Below are positions 25,212 through 36,918 of a stretch of 64,000 bases of DNA, piece by piece (position 1 is the first letter of the stretch; each line of letters begins with the position of its first letter). The DNA is from Piper betle (Eukaryota > Streptophyta > Magnoliopsida > Piperales > Piperaceae), in contig JAURVB010014171.1 in NCBI GenBank assembly GCA_033002965.1, positions 31,517 to 95,516 on the forward strand, read 5' to 3'. The notes under the pieces are model-generated. The model searched no databases. It worked only from the letters and a program-made list of their open reading frames with translations, and was not told where the DNA came from. The position numbers were made by a program, and so were the translations under genes.

Positions 25212-28200
25212 ATGGCTCCCCGGCCAAAGGTATTGATGGGATCGCCTCGTTTGTGCCATTGTCTGTGTTGGATTGGTTTGTTTGCTACTTGTTAGGGGAG
25301 TTCTGCATAAGAGTTATTGCATCTTTTTCTCATAAATTTGCAATAAATTATGGGATAAGATTGTTTAGTCGGTGTCTTTGGAAAATTCAAGAGTAAATTT
25401 GGGCATGTGTGGAGATTGGTTAAATAATCAACCTAATAATTAAGAATTTGGGCTAATGATTTAACAGTTCGGTGCAGGGGTGTTATGCTTAATGCACTGT
25501 TAATAAGCTGGCTACGCTTGAAATGAATGTATAAAAAAATGTTTAATGGTTAATCTTCTTGGTTGGTAAATTGTTGAAGGAGCTTGTGCTTGGAATGCAT
25601 GCAGGTGGGGTTGTTACGGTTGGATGCCGCGCTGGATTTTTTGGCAGATGGGCTTCAAGAAGGGACGGGTCAAGAAGACCATTAACGCCCTCTTGAAGGT
25701 TTTTTGCTCCTTTTTACGTCGACCTTTAATTGTATGATTTGTAATTAGGAGTTTGTTGTGGAAGGCTGATGATGGTAGGTATTGCATTTTGATTTATTAG
25801 ATCTATGGAGGGGATGGAGGGTGGCCTTTCATAGAAGACTCCTCTTACAAGGTTGTCCTTGATGCTCTTTTAGAGGAGGACGACCAGGCCAAAGCTCTCT
25901 TGGAAAATGAGGTTGTTGATGCTCCTGTGGAAGATGAGACTGTCAATCCTCTTGTGGAAGCTGAGAGTGTTGACGCTTTTATTGAACGTAGGAGTGTTGT
26001 GGCATCTTTGGAAGATGTTGATGTGCCTTTGGAGGTGGAAACTGAGAGTGTTGGTGCTCTTATTGAACATAGGAGTGCTGTTGCATCTTTGGAAGATGTT
26101 GATGTGCCTTTGGAGGACGTGCAGCTGCTTAATGTGGAGCATGTGAATGCTGATTTAGAAGACGCACTCTTGGAGCATGCCAATTCTGTTTTAGAAGATG
26201 AGAATATGGTCTCGCAGGTTATTTTTCTTGATTCTCGCTTTCCTCTTCGTTTTGTTGATGATACTATTTATCGATTCATTTTCTCGCATTAAACAAACGT
26301 AATGTTATGATAGCTGCTGTTTGATGATTATTTTACATTAAATTGTTGGAATGTGTATGATAAATGTTTCATCATGTAACTACGATCTTGTTTGCTCTCT
26401 ATTGTTGTTATGTTCTATAATGTTTTTCATTTTGATGGTTAGTACCTTTGTCACATTTTATCATTCCTCCATTAGTCAATTTCTCTGAAACTAAAAAATA
26501 AATTCTTATGGCACCTGCTTTTCTCTTTGCAATTCACTTTCAAGCTTTCAGTCTTCCACACTTCTCCATCTTCATTGTCCTCCTTTTTCTATCACAAGGG
26601 AAGAATCTTGGACACTGGAAGTGGTGCTTCCAACTTTTCTTACTTTGATAAAGTCAGTGGCCTTGACACCATCACTCTTTTCCATACCATATAACTATTT
26701 TGGGTTTCGTTCAAAATTTCAAATTGGGTTCTCAAATTTCTTCATATGAAAAATTGTTACTTTATATATTTAGTGAAGATTACGAACATGACATGCTTTA
26801 TATAATTGCATCTGACATTGATTTCCTATTCTTTATGTTGTATACTAGGACTCTTCTCACTTTTGCATAGTCACTTTCTTAAGGAAGCCCATCCATTCAA
26901 TTATTGTTTTTGCTATGCTCTTTCTGCTGATCTTTGATAAATGCAAAGACTAGTATAACAATTTCTGATCCACATGTGGAATGTTGAAATAAGGAATACA
27001 ATAATTCACCTTTTAAGATAAAGTGGACTTGCTTTAGTTTTTATTCATTTTCCTTATTGTGGGAGAAACGTCTAAACTTAACCTCTGTTGATGATACAAA
27101 GAATAAAATGGGAGTCTACCCAATCCAATTTAATGAGGAAGATCCGTAAACAATGATGATTTTAATTCATTGGACAAGAGTACATGCTAAATTCTATTTT
27201 TTTGGATGGAATTGAACATTTTGAAGGTGTTACATGTTTGCTAATTCGTTTTGTGGAAGCCAATATTGTCACAATCTAAGCCTGGTGTATAAGCGTATTT
27301 GCCTGGTTAGAAATAAGATTCTGGTCAACTCCAGTTCACTTATATGTATGACCTTATGCTTGTGAGGTAAATTTTTTCCCGCTAATGTATCTAAAATAGA
27401 GCAAACTTGATCTCATTTCCCCCTTGTTTTGATGATTGCATTATGAGATGCATCTACGTATTAACTTTCCCTATTGATTGTGACTATTTGGGTTTTGTGT
27501 TTTTAAAAATCAAAGGAATCAGCTTACAAATCTAAATTGGCATCCTTGCCGAACTAGGACAAATGTCAATGATGATGGTGTGTGTAAAATACAAGTACAC
27601 TTACCTTTGCTTCACCATGTGCAGATTGATGATTCTAAATCAGTAGATACAGAAGATGTTGGAGTTGAAAAATTGTGTGCTGGCCAGGATGCGGACTCAT
27701 CTAATTCTATCACTCTACCCATGTTGAAGGTTGCATCATGAACTGCATCCTGGGAATTAATTTCCTGATTCAGTTGTACCAATATGGGTTTTGTGCTATT
27801 GATTTGAAAATCAAAGCAATCAATTCACGAAGTTTATGTTGCCAACCTAGCATGGCTTTTATTGGTTTAAAATACATGTACACTTACCGTTGCTATAGTA
27901 TGTGCAGATTGATGATTCTCGTTCGTCAGATATTAAAGTTGTTGGAGTCAGAAAACTGTTTACTGACCAGGATGCAGACACAGCTAATATAGGTGAGTTT
28001 TGATTTATCTTGGGCTGAGTATTGGGTCTTCCAGAATTATCAGTCTTATTAAATATTTCGTGTTGAGAAATGAAGCTATTAATTAAGTCTTACCTCTCAT
28101 GAAACCCCTTGAGTACATGAGATAATTGAAATGCTTTAATTTGTAAGTGAAGGCTTGTGACAGTGTTATAATATTTAATTTAACCTGAACAGTTAAATGC

Positions 28201-28799
28201 TTGTCTCATTTGAATTCATTTTGAGTATATTTTTTCCAAGGATGATAATAAATGTGGGGAATTATGAAATGATGATGATGACACGAGGGGATGACAATGA
28301 TGATGTTAAGAAATTTGAAGAATTGGAATTAATGGCATCCGTGTTCATATGAAGGAGAGTCTACTAGATGGAAAGATATTAATCTTAAATTTTTTAAAAA
28401 TTGGATCTGTTGCCTGTATTAGCAGACGAATAAGCATTGTTAATGTTCTTTTTAATAGCTGTCAAAAACCATGCAGCAGAAGCCCTTTAACTTTCATAAC
28501 CATGTATGAAACAACAACAATTTAACTATCTATGAACCAATGGCATCATGGTTCCCTAAAGAAAATTTTACACCTAACTACACTGTTGATTTTTTATATA
28601 TACTTGTACTGTTGGACATTTCATTCTCTGAAATTCTGAATAGTGTCATTTATTGACACTTTTTTCTGAATGTGGCTTAGAAGCCCCCCAGGATATTAAC
28701 TTTCGTAAAAGGAAGCCATGCTATGGATGGTTAAGCGACGATGAAGATGAAGTTTTACCGAAAGCTCCAAAGAAATTGTTTCGGCTTTGCATTCAATAG
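25212..28799 (+). CDS. WIYLD-domain protein with acidic repeats, frameshifted in exon 2
   Basis: Proposed exons: 25212-25229 (MAPRPK), 25605-25698, 25801-26217, 27625-27729, 27908-27992 and 28681-28799; all introns are GT-AG and phases agree. Exons 2-3 encode a WIYLD domain: RLDAALDFLAD, MGFKKGRVKKTINALLK, IYGGDGGWPFIEDSSYKVVL. This plant domain is best known from the N-terminus of SUVR histone methyltransferases and is annotated as ubiquitin-binding; no SET domain follows here. Exon 3 continues as an acidic region with a repeated ASLEDVDVPLE, exons 4 and 5 are duplicates of each other, and the last exon ends RKRKPCYGWLSDDEDE then a basic tail. The helix before MGFKK is out of frame with it by one base at about 25,646-25,650 (two bases lost or one gained). 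A chromatin role is inferred only from the domain. Confidence 0.75.
27560..27992 (+). repeat. Duplicated exon with its flanking intron (WIYLD gene exons 4 and 5)
   Basis: Exon 4 (27625-27729) reads IDDSKSVDTEDVGVEKL, then CAGQDADSSN; exon 5 (27908-27992) reads IDDSRSSDIKVVGVRKL, then FTDQDADTAN. The introns before both share AAAATACA(A/T)GTACACTTACC and end TGTGCAG. The duplication unit is about 280 bases and keeps the reading frame. Confidence 0.85.
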
Positions 28800-29273
28800 A
28801 CTCATGGAAGAAGCAGTGCATTTTGGGCCATCTTGCTGCTAGCATGGAATCTTGGTAACCATCGAAAAGCAGTCGCGGCCAGTCTCCAGATGCTTCTTTG
28901 GAGTAGCCTTATCCCCTTCAAATTGAGCATGTTCTCGCATGTTTTTTGCCTGCATATATGATATACATTTTTTTTAGAGTTTTGGTACAGTAGTTGCCTG
29001 ACTTTTTGTTAAAGGTATCTGGACACTGATATGAGACATCATCTATTGGTGATGGGTTACGGAGACATTACTCGTCACAGATGTAAATGTGTCCTGTAAA
29101 GCCTCGTGTGAACGAACTTACTTAACCTTGGTTCGTTAATACATCTTACATATCAACCTTACATTTAATGGAGTTTTTTTGGAAAATTTTTAGCCACAAC
29201 CACCTAATACTGTTTTTATTTTGTGCCTAAAGTGCTTCATTTTTCGATTGATCTACATGGAGTCCTCCTAGCA
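28800..29273. other. WIYLD gene 3' flank
   Basis: Likely 3'-UTR and downstream DNA; no further coding frame is seen before the minisatellite. Confidence 0.4.
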
Positions 29274-30185
29274 ATTTACTTAGCAAAATGGTAAAAAAAT
29301 AACAACATAACACATAAGAAGTGCATTTTTTAAAAAAAACAATGTAACACATAAGAAGTGCATTTAAAAAGCTTACTTTGTTAAAAGTTAGGGTGGGTTT
29401 TTTATGATGTGGGAGAGGAAGGGGAGTTTTAGTGAGACAACCTAGATTTAATTTAACATCTCCACAAATAGGTCAATAGATAAGATAAATTCACTTAGGA
29501 CAAAGGAATTTACCTAGCAAAATGGTAGAAAATAACATTATAACACATAAGAAGTGCATTTAAACAAAGCTACATTGTTAAACATTAAGGTTGGTTTCTT
29601 ATGATATGGGAGAGGAAGGGGAGTTTCAGTGAGAAAACCTAGATTTTATTAACCATCTCCACAAGTAGAATAAGTCAATAGATAAGATAAATTCACTTAG
29701 GACAAAGGAATTTATTTAGCAAAATGGTAGAAAATAAGATTATAATACATAAGAAGTGCATTTAAAACAAACTTACTTTGTTAAAGAGGAAGGGAAGTTT
29801 TAGTGAGAAAACCTAGATTTTATTAACTGTCTCAACAATCAGAATAATTCAATAGATAAGATAAATTCACTTAGGACAAAAGAATTTACTTAGCAAAATG
29901 GTAGAAATTAAGATTATAATACATAAAAAGTGCATTTAAACAAACCTATTTTGTTAAAGAGGAAGGGAAGTTTTACTACGAGAAAACTTAGATTTTATTA
30001 ACTATCTCCACAAACAAAATAATTCAATAGATAAGATAAATTCACTTAAGACAAAGGAATTTACTTAGTAAAATAATAAAAAATAACATTACAATACATG
30101 AGAAGTGCATTTAAACAAACCTACTTTGTTAAAAATTAAGGTGAGTTTCTAACGTAAAGGCAGGGGAGTTTTAATGAGAAAAGAG
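29274..30185. repeat. Minisatellite, about five units of 175-230 bases
   Basis: Units start near 29,274, 29,507, 29,706, 29,880 and 30,058. Each contains AATTTAC(C/T)TAGCAAAATGG, CATAAGAAGTGCATTTAAA, GAGGAAGGGGAGTTT, AAACCTAGATTTTATTAAC and ATAGATAAGATAAATTCACT. The first unit has an inner duplication of the AAGAAGTGCATTT part, and the last is truncated. No coding frame is conserved between units. Confidence 0.85.
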
Positions 30186-31080
30186 GATTTCTTATTGTAC
30201 ATTAAGAAACTCACATTCTTCACCTTTTTCCCGCTGTCACCTCATGTATGTTTTTACTCAAAAACTCACCTCCCGCCATCACCTCACCTTAATTTGTATT
30301 CAAATAATTTAAAAATTATACTACCAAACTCACATTTTTCACCTTCCTCCCCACCTTCACCTCACCTCAAAAATATATCTCTCCATCATCAATTTATTTC
30401 AAAAGCCTACCTTCTACTATCATGTCACTTAAGTATTTAGAAATCCACTTAATAAGTATAGTAAAAAACTTACTTTTTTCCTCCACGTTCATCTCACCTC
30501 AAAAACACATCTCCTCACCGTCATTTCACTTAAAAACTACTTCCATACTATCACCTCACTTGAGATCGTGTTCAAAAACCTGCTTGAGGAGATGATCGTG
30601 TTCAAAAACTACTTCCATAGCATTGACGTTGTATCCCACTTTTACAAAAATGTGTCACAGCGTTGAGCCTCCCTGGTTTCAGTGCCGTGGCACGGGCCTT
30701 ACCCAAAAACAATACAAATAATTAATGCCATGGAGCTGAGCCTCCCGGCTTTCATTGTCGTGGCACCGATTTCTTCCACAATCCACCTCGACATCGCAAC
30801 GCTGCATAACTACTTCATAGCGCCCCAACGTTGCGGTGGGGCTTTTCAACCCGCATTTTGCACAATTTTTACCCAATTCAAATAAAATCAAATCCTAAAC
30901 ATTTTAACAAATTATTTACATTATTAAGTGGCATCCCATGATAGCTTATCATGTAGTTATATCGAATTTTACCATTAAAGAGTACAATCGATGATTTATT
31001 TTCTACATATTGATACATACATTTAATTTTAAGGTCTTTATGTGAGAAAAAGTTAACTACAAACACTTAGTAAATTTTGG
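30186..31080. other. Low-complexity CT/CA-rich stretch and intergenic DNA
   Basis: At 30,190-30,580 the phrase CACCTCACCTCAAAAA and variants recur irregularly, giving Pro/Ser/His-rich translations that look like simple-sequence artefacts. A short GC-richer patch at 30,660-30,850 has no recognisable gene. Confidence 0.45.
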
Positions 31081-33330
31081 ATACAAACCCCACGTCACAT
31101 GCTTGCTTTGATTTGTAATAATGGTGTAGGTTGGAAATATACGGATACAACCCCCACGTCACATGCTTGCTTTGATTTGTAATAACTGCAAGGGAGAAAC
31201 CAAAGCATAAATGAGAGAGAGGAGATGAAAGGAATCAGTTAGGTGACCTTTTTCTCCACATAAATGAGACAGAGGAGACTGCATCACTACAAATCATTAA
31301 TCTTCAACCAATAGTAGGAAACAACATAAAAGTCGTCATATCACAAAATTTATAAAAAAATTAATTAGACTAAGACTTACTTGTTTATGCATAAAAGCCC
31401 TCACATGCTTGCTTTGATTTGTACTAACTGTGAGAGGAAACAGACGTATAAATAAGAAAGAGGAGACGAAAAGAAATGGATAGATGACCTTTTTCTCCAC
31501 ATAAATGAGAGAGAGGAGACTGTGTGACAACTAGGTCTGTTTACGGGCAGGTATGAGTCAATTTTCCTACAGCTGGTGACCGGCCTGTTTATGATGTTTA
31601 TTGAGTTTGGGTTTTATTTGGTTTGGATCGGGTTTTTACCTGTTTGAGTTCAAATTGGGTTACTTAAAAAACGGTGGAACCGAGCTTGACCCGAGCTCCT
31701 ATAAAAACAAAAGTCGAGCTTAGGGCTTTCGATTAGGGCCTAGGATGGGGAAGAGCGGTAGTGGTTTGGGAGAAGTGGCAGCTGGTTGCCAACAACCATC
31801 GATGACCGGCAACCATCGATAGGCATAAATGCCGATGGGTAGTGACGAGTGATGGGCAAAGTACGATGGGTAGTGACAAGTGACGGGCAGCGACCAGCAA
31901 TGACGTAGGCGATGGGCAACGGCAGGCGACGGGTAACGATGGGCAACGGCGGGACGACAGACGACAACAGGTCAAGGTGGGCTTTTTTTTGTTCATTTTT
32001 TTTCCGTAAAAATGAGAAATCTTTCCCTCCTTATCTTATGTATTTCATTATCTTTGTGTTTATCTTTTTATAATCTTATATTTTTATCTTGTCATGCAAC
32101 CTAATACTTATTTTTTACCACTGAATGAGTTCAAATATCAATGAGTCCACTGACAAAGATTTCTTCTTCGCAATTTACAAGTGTATGGTCAAACTACATG
32201 TTAAAGTGTTGATGTCTTGACAAGTTTGAAGTTTGCACTGTAAAGCAATATATGCTACTGACAATGACGAGAAAAGATTGCAATGAGTTGGCTGATAATT
32301 TTTTATCCCTCATCTACATCAAATGTTTACAAGTGCCAGGCTGACAGAGCAATACTATTAGTATTGCTAGTTGTTTTGTAATTTGTATTATTGTTATTAT
32401 TATGAGTTGAAAAATACTAATTAGGGGTATATTTAATCATTATTGTGTGTTGAAAAATATCAATTAGGTGTATTAGAAATGTACACTATAATAATTATGC
32501 AGGTTGGAAATGTCAATTAGGTGTATTGCTATTTATTTTGTAATTTGTATTATGGTCATTATTATTAGTTAGAAAATACTAATTAGGGGTGCATTTAATC
32601 ATTATTATGTGTTAGAAAATATCTATTAGGTGTATTGAAAATGTACACTATAATAATTATGTAGGTTGGAAACTTGAATTTTTTGTATAGTAGTATGCTG
32701 CATGGGAAATTGGGAATAGTAAACGTCTACCAAGTTTATGTCGAGTCGAATCAAGTCGAGTTCAATTTTATTCATGAGTCAAACTTCTCTCGAGTCGACT
32801 CGAACCGAGTTTTATTAAACTCGGGACTAACTCATATAGAAATAAGTCAATTCGGTTTTACAATTTCGAGTTATCGAGTCAAGTTATTTTATTATCAAGT
32901 TTGAATTAAACTGAACCGAGTGATTAAAACTCCGGAGGTTAACTCGGACAGGAATCAACCCCGGCGACAACATAAAAAGTCGTCACATGCTTGCTTTGAT
33001 TTGTAGTAACTACAAAGAGGAACAGAAGCATAAATTAGAGAGAGGAGACGAAAGGAAACGAATGGATGGCCTTTCTCCACATAATAAATGAGAGAGAGGA
33101 AACTGTACGAGTCCGAAACAACGTAAAAATCGTCACATCGCAACATTTATAAAAAAATTAATTAAATTAAGACTTACTTACTTATGCATAAAAGTCGTCA
33201 CATGCTTGGCATAAATGAGAGAGAGGAGACGAAAGGAAACGGGACCTTTTCTCCACGTACACATCATAAAAGTTGTCGCATCACAAAATTTATAAACAAA
33301 TTTAGACGAAGACTTACCCATGCATATGCA
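31081..33330. repeat. Direct-repeat field upstream of the receptor kinase, split by an insertion
   Basis: At least five copies of a segment containing CACATGCTTGCTTTGATTTG, AGAGAGAGGAGACGAAAGGAA and CCTTTTTCTCCACATAAATG occur near 31,095, 31,155, 31,405, 32,985 and 33,195 (the last partial). The phrase ACATAAAAGTCGTCA recurs between them. The field ends about 200 bases before the kinase start and may include duplicated promoter DNA. An unrelated element interrupts it at 31,532-32,963. Confidence 0.75.
31532..32963. mobile_element. Non-autonomous DNA element, about 1.43 kb
   Basis: GTGACAAC (31,524-31,531) precedes and GCGACAAC (32,964-32,971) follows the element, an 8-bp duplication with one mismatch inside the direct-repeat field. 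The left end TAGGTCTGTTTACGGGCAGG resembles hAT-type starts; the right end, inverted, is CCGGGGTTGATTCCTGTCCG, only weakly matching. Inside are a GC-rich core at 31,735-31,990, a roughly 165-base tandem duplication at 32,355-32,672 and repeated GAGTCGA-type motifs at 32,740-32,930. It encodes no transposase. Confidence 0.6.
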
Positions 33331-33334
33331 TGGC

Positions 33335-33430
33335 CTGCATTTTTTTCAAATCATATAGAGCCTCCTTATTGCTTTTCTACCAACTTCACTGCATTTTTTT
33401 CAAAGCATATAGAGCCTCCTTAATGCTTCT
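33335..33430. repeat. Two-copy short tandem repeat before the kinase start
   Basis: The phrase GCATTTTTTTCAAA(T/G)CATATAGAGCCTCCTTA(T/A)TGCTT occurs twice, about 55 bases apart, roughly 110-190 bases upstream of the kinase ATG. Confidence 0.8.
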
Positions 33431-33532
33431 CTTCCAAGCGTACTCAGACTCCTCTTACTAACATAAAATGTTACAATGAGCTGCTCTTGCCCGTCAAATT
33501 GCAATACATATTCTCCCCCTCTAAGGTCTACC

Positions 33533-36500
33533 ATGGAGTTGTGCCAAAATGTTCTGAAGCTACCATGCACAGTACTAGCATTCATCAACTATATCTTCTT
33601 CTTCATCCAATTCTCAAATCTTGGACAATTCGCCACTTCTTTTGATATTACGTTCTCAAACGAGACTGACAAGCTTGCATTACTGGCCTTCAAGCGGCAA
33701 ATCACATCGGACCCGCTTCATGTCATGAGCTCCTGGAACAACACCATTCATTTCTGCAACTGGGAAGGTGTCACCTGCAATGGTACAAAACAAAGGGTGA
33801 TAATTCTGAACCTGAGCTCACACAGACTCGTCGGCACCATATCTCCCCATATAGCAAATCTCACCGAGCTTACTGCTATCAATTTGGGCTACAATCATTT
33901 GTCTGGCAACATCCCTCAAGAGCTTGGTCGTCTCTCTCGCTTGCAGAAATTGTATCTTGATAGTAACTATCTTGAAGGGGAGATCCCATCTAATCTATCC
34001 AACTGCTTGGAGCTTGGAGAAATTGACCTTATTTATAACAGGCTTGTGGGTGGTATACCTTCCTCTCTCTCTTCTCTTCCCAAGCTCGTTAAACTTTCAT
34101 TAGCTGCAAACAATTTGAGCGGAACTCTTCCCCCTGCTTTGGGCAACATGTCATCTCTGGTGATGTTAATCTTGGGAGGGAACAGTCTGGGGGGAATATT
34201 CCCTGTGATCTTGGCAGGTTACCCAGATTGTTAATTCTTAATCTATCTTCGAATAAGTTCTCTGGCACTATTCCTGCATCTATCTACAACTTATCCGAAT
34301 TAGGAATTTTCTCCGTGTCCAACAACAACCTCCGTGGAAACATCCCTGCTAGCTTGTCATTATATTTTCCATATTTGCAGTATCTTTACATGGGGTCGAA
34401 CCAGTTCACAGGTGGCATTCCTGTCTCACTGCCAAATGCTTCGTATTTGGTTGAAGCCTACTTCACCTACAACCAACTTACTGGCCCTGTTTCTATGAGC
34501 TTTGGTGGATTAAAATATCTCCAGACTTTAAGCTTGGGCAATAACTTTCTGGGGACAAATGAGAGCAACAATATGGAATTTGTGGAGTCATTGACAAACT
34601 GTACCAATCTCAGAGTTCTGCAACTCCAGGTGAACAAATTCAAAGGCCAAATGCCTAGATCCATAGTGAACCTCTCTGCCCAGATGGAGAGATTGACGTT
34701 AGGAGAAAACCAGCTGTGGGGATCTATCCCTGAAGAGATCCGAAGTCTTAGGAGGTTGACATTTCTTTCAATGGATAACAGTTTATTGAGTGGAACAATT
34801 CCTCCTTCCATGGGGAAGCTTAACCAGCTATCGGATTTGTTATTGTCTAGTAACAAACTCTCTGGTTCGATTCCATCTACCTTTGGCAACTTCACAAAGA
34901 TGAGTGAACTATATCTAAATGAAAACCAACTTGAAGGTACGATACCATCAACCTTGAGCGATTGCAGAAGCTTGACCGTTTTGAACCTCTCTCACAACAA
35001 CTTCAATGGAACAATTCCATCACGGTTATTCAACCTACCATTTCTTTCCGTATCCTTCAACCTAGCTCACAACAAGCTCACAGGCCCCTTGCCTTCCGAA
35101 GTTGGTGACTTGGTGAACCTCCAAGAGTTGGATATCTCTGATAACCAAATTTCTGGGTCCATTCCCAGCTCCATATCAAAGTGTGTTGTGCTTGAGATCC
35201 TTGTTCTGGATAACAACAAATTTCAAGGTCCTATACCTCAATCTTTGATCGAGCTAAAAGGTCTTCAACGATTAGACCTTTCTCAAAACCACCTGTCTGG
35301 TCCAATCCCAGTATTTCTGAGCAAGCTTCATGGTTTACTCCTCCTCAATCTTTCCTTCAACTATTTTCAAGGTGAAGTGCCAATTGAGGGTGTCTTCTCT
35401 AATGTTAGTGCAGTGTCTCTTCTTGGAAATCAAGGACTGTGCGGAGGTGCACCAGGATTGAAATTGCCTACTTGCTCTAATCCATCACATAAGAAACATC
35501 CAAATATTGTACTCATTGTGATATTGGTTGTGGTAATTGGTGTGCTATCCCTTATCTCTTTCATCATTGCTATTATATGTATAGTTAAAAGAAGGAAGAA
35601 ACAACAACCATCTTCATCTCCTCCGGAGAAGAGTTTGCAACCAAATATCTATAGAGCAAACATGGGGGATAGATTCCCAACAGTTTCTTACTCAGACCTC
35701 TTCAAAGCAACTAATGGGTTTTCTTCATCCAACATGATGGGAGCTGGGAGCTATGGCACAGTATATAAAGGTGTTCTCCAAGATGATGAAACAGTCATTG
35801 CAGTGAAAGTGCTTGACCTTGACCAAATAGGAGCTCTCAAGAGCTTCACGAGTGAGTGTGAAGCCTTGAAACAAATCCGACATAGAAATCTTGTCAAGAT
35901 ATTGACGGCTTGTTCCACCATTGATCGTCAAGGCAAAGAGTTCAAAGCTTTGGTTCTTGAATACATGCCCTGTGGAAGCTTGGAAGAATGGTTGCATCCA
36001 CATGCAAAATCCATGCAGAGCAAGAAGCTAAACTTAGAGCAGAGGTTGAGCATTGCCATTGATGTAGCTGCTGCCTTGGATTATCTTCATAACCATTGTG
36101 AGATACCTATTATGCATTGTGATGTAAAGCCAAGCAACATCTTGCTTGATGAGGAGTTGGGGGCTCATCTCGGCGATTTTGGTTTGGCTAGGATGCTAAT
36201 AATGGACTCCACTCCAACTTCTTCCCAGACCAAATCAGCAGTTTTGCAGGGTTCCATTGGTTATGTTGCTCCAGGTACACAAATTTCATTTTTTTGATGA
36301 CATGATCTCAGTTGGCTAAATAGCGATTAATTGTCCATGTCATATATAAAATTAATTGTTCTTTAATAATCTTAATTTTAGAGAAGCCTAAGTGATTATT
36401 TTTTGAATCTAATGGTTGTAAGTTATCAATTCGTTAAGTTTAAATGAGAAGATGATGATTGATCCCTTAATTATAAGAATAATTAATGTAGTCATGTTCT

Positions 36501-36918
36501 GCTTATAACTCATGATCAAACAACTTGCATGGCTGTGTAACTTGCAGAGTATGGTATGGGGACAAACGTAAACTTACATGGGGATGTCTACAGCTATGGC
36601 ATCTTAATATTGGAGATGCTTACAGGAAATAGGCCAACAGATGAACTCTTTCAGCAAGATTTGAATCTCCGAGAACTGGTGAAGTTGTCCCTACCCCATT
36701 AGGTGAAGGGAATTATTGATCCAAATATGTCACTGGTACTTGAGGAAGAAGATGGCCCCGACAAAGTTAATAGGAGGTTGGAGAAAGCATTGTCTTCCAT
36801 GCTGGAAATGGGTCTTAGATGCTCTGAGGAGTCGCCAAGATTGAGACTGGACATGAAAGAAGTCTGCAAGAAACCGCAAAGTATCAGAGAGTTCATCGGC
36901 AAGAAGGATCGCAACTAA
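33533..36918 (+). pseudogene. LRR receptor-like kinase, subfamily XII (EFR/Xa21-like), with a frameshift and a premature stop
   Basis: The ATG at 33533 opens a hydrophobic signal peptide, then an ETDKLALLAFKRQI N-cap and about twenty plant LRRs (LxxNxLxGxIPxxL) to about 35,400. A Cys pair (GLCGGAPGLKLPTC), a membrane helix at about 35,500-35,585 and a basic stop-transfer (KRRKKQQ) follow. The kinase shows GAGSYGTVYKG, IAVKVLDL, HRNLVKILTACS, HCDVKPSNILLD and GDFGLARML; HCD instead of HRD marks a non-RD kinase, typical of pattern-recognition receptors. The intron is 36275-36547, in the usual place for this subfamily. Two lesions: one base is missing at the G-run/AA at 34,189-34,196, and TAG at 36700-36702 interrupts LSLPH/VKGIIDPN in the C-lobe. 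The rest is well preserved, so it is a recent pseudogene or the lesions are sequence errors. Confidence 0.85.

Noticed and set aside
25870..26183. Minus-strand Ser/Thr-rich frame opposite WIYLD exon 3
   Set aside because: It is the mirror of an acidic repeat-coding exon; splice sites and domain similarity support the plus strand.
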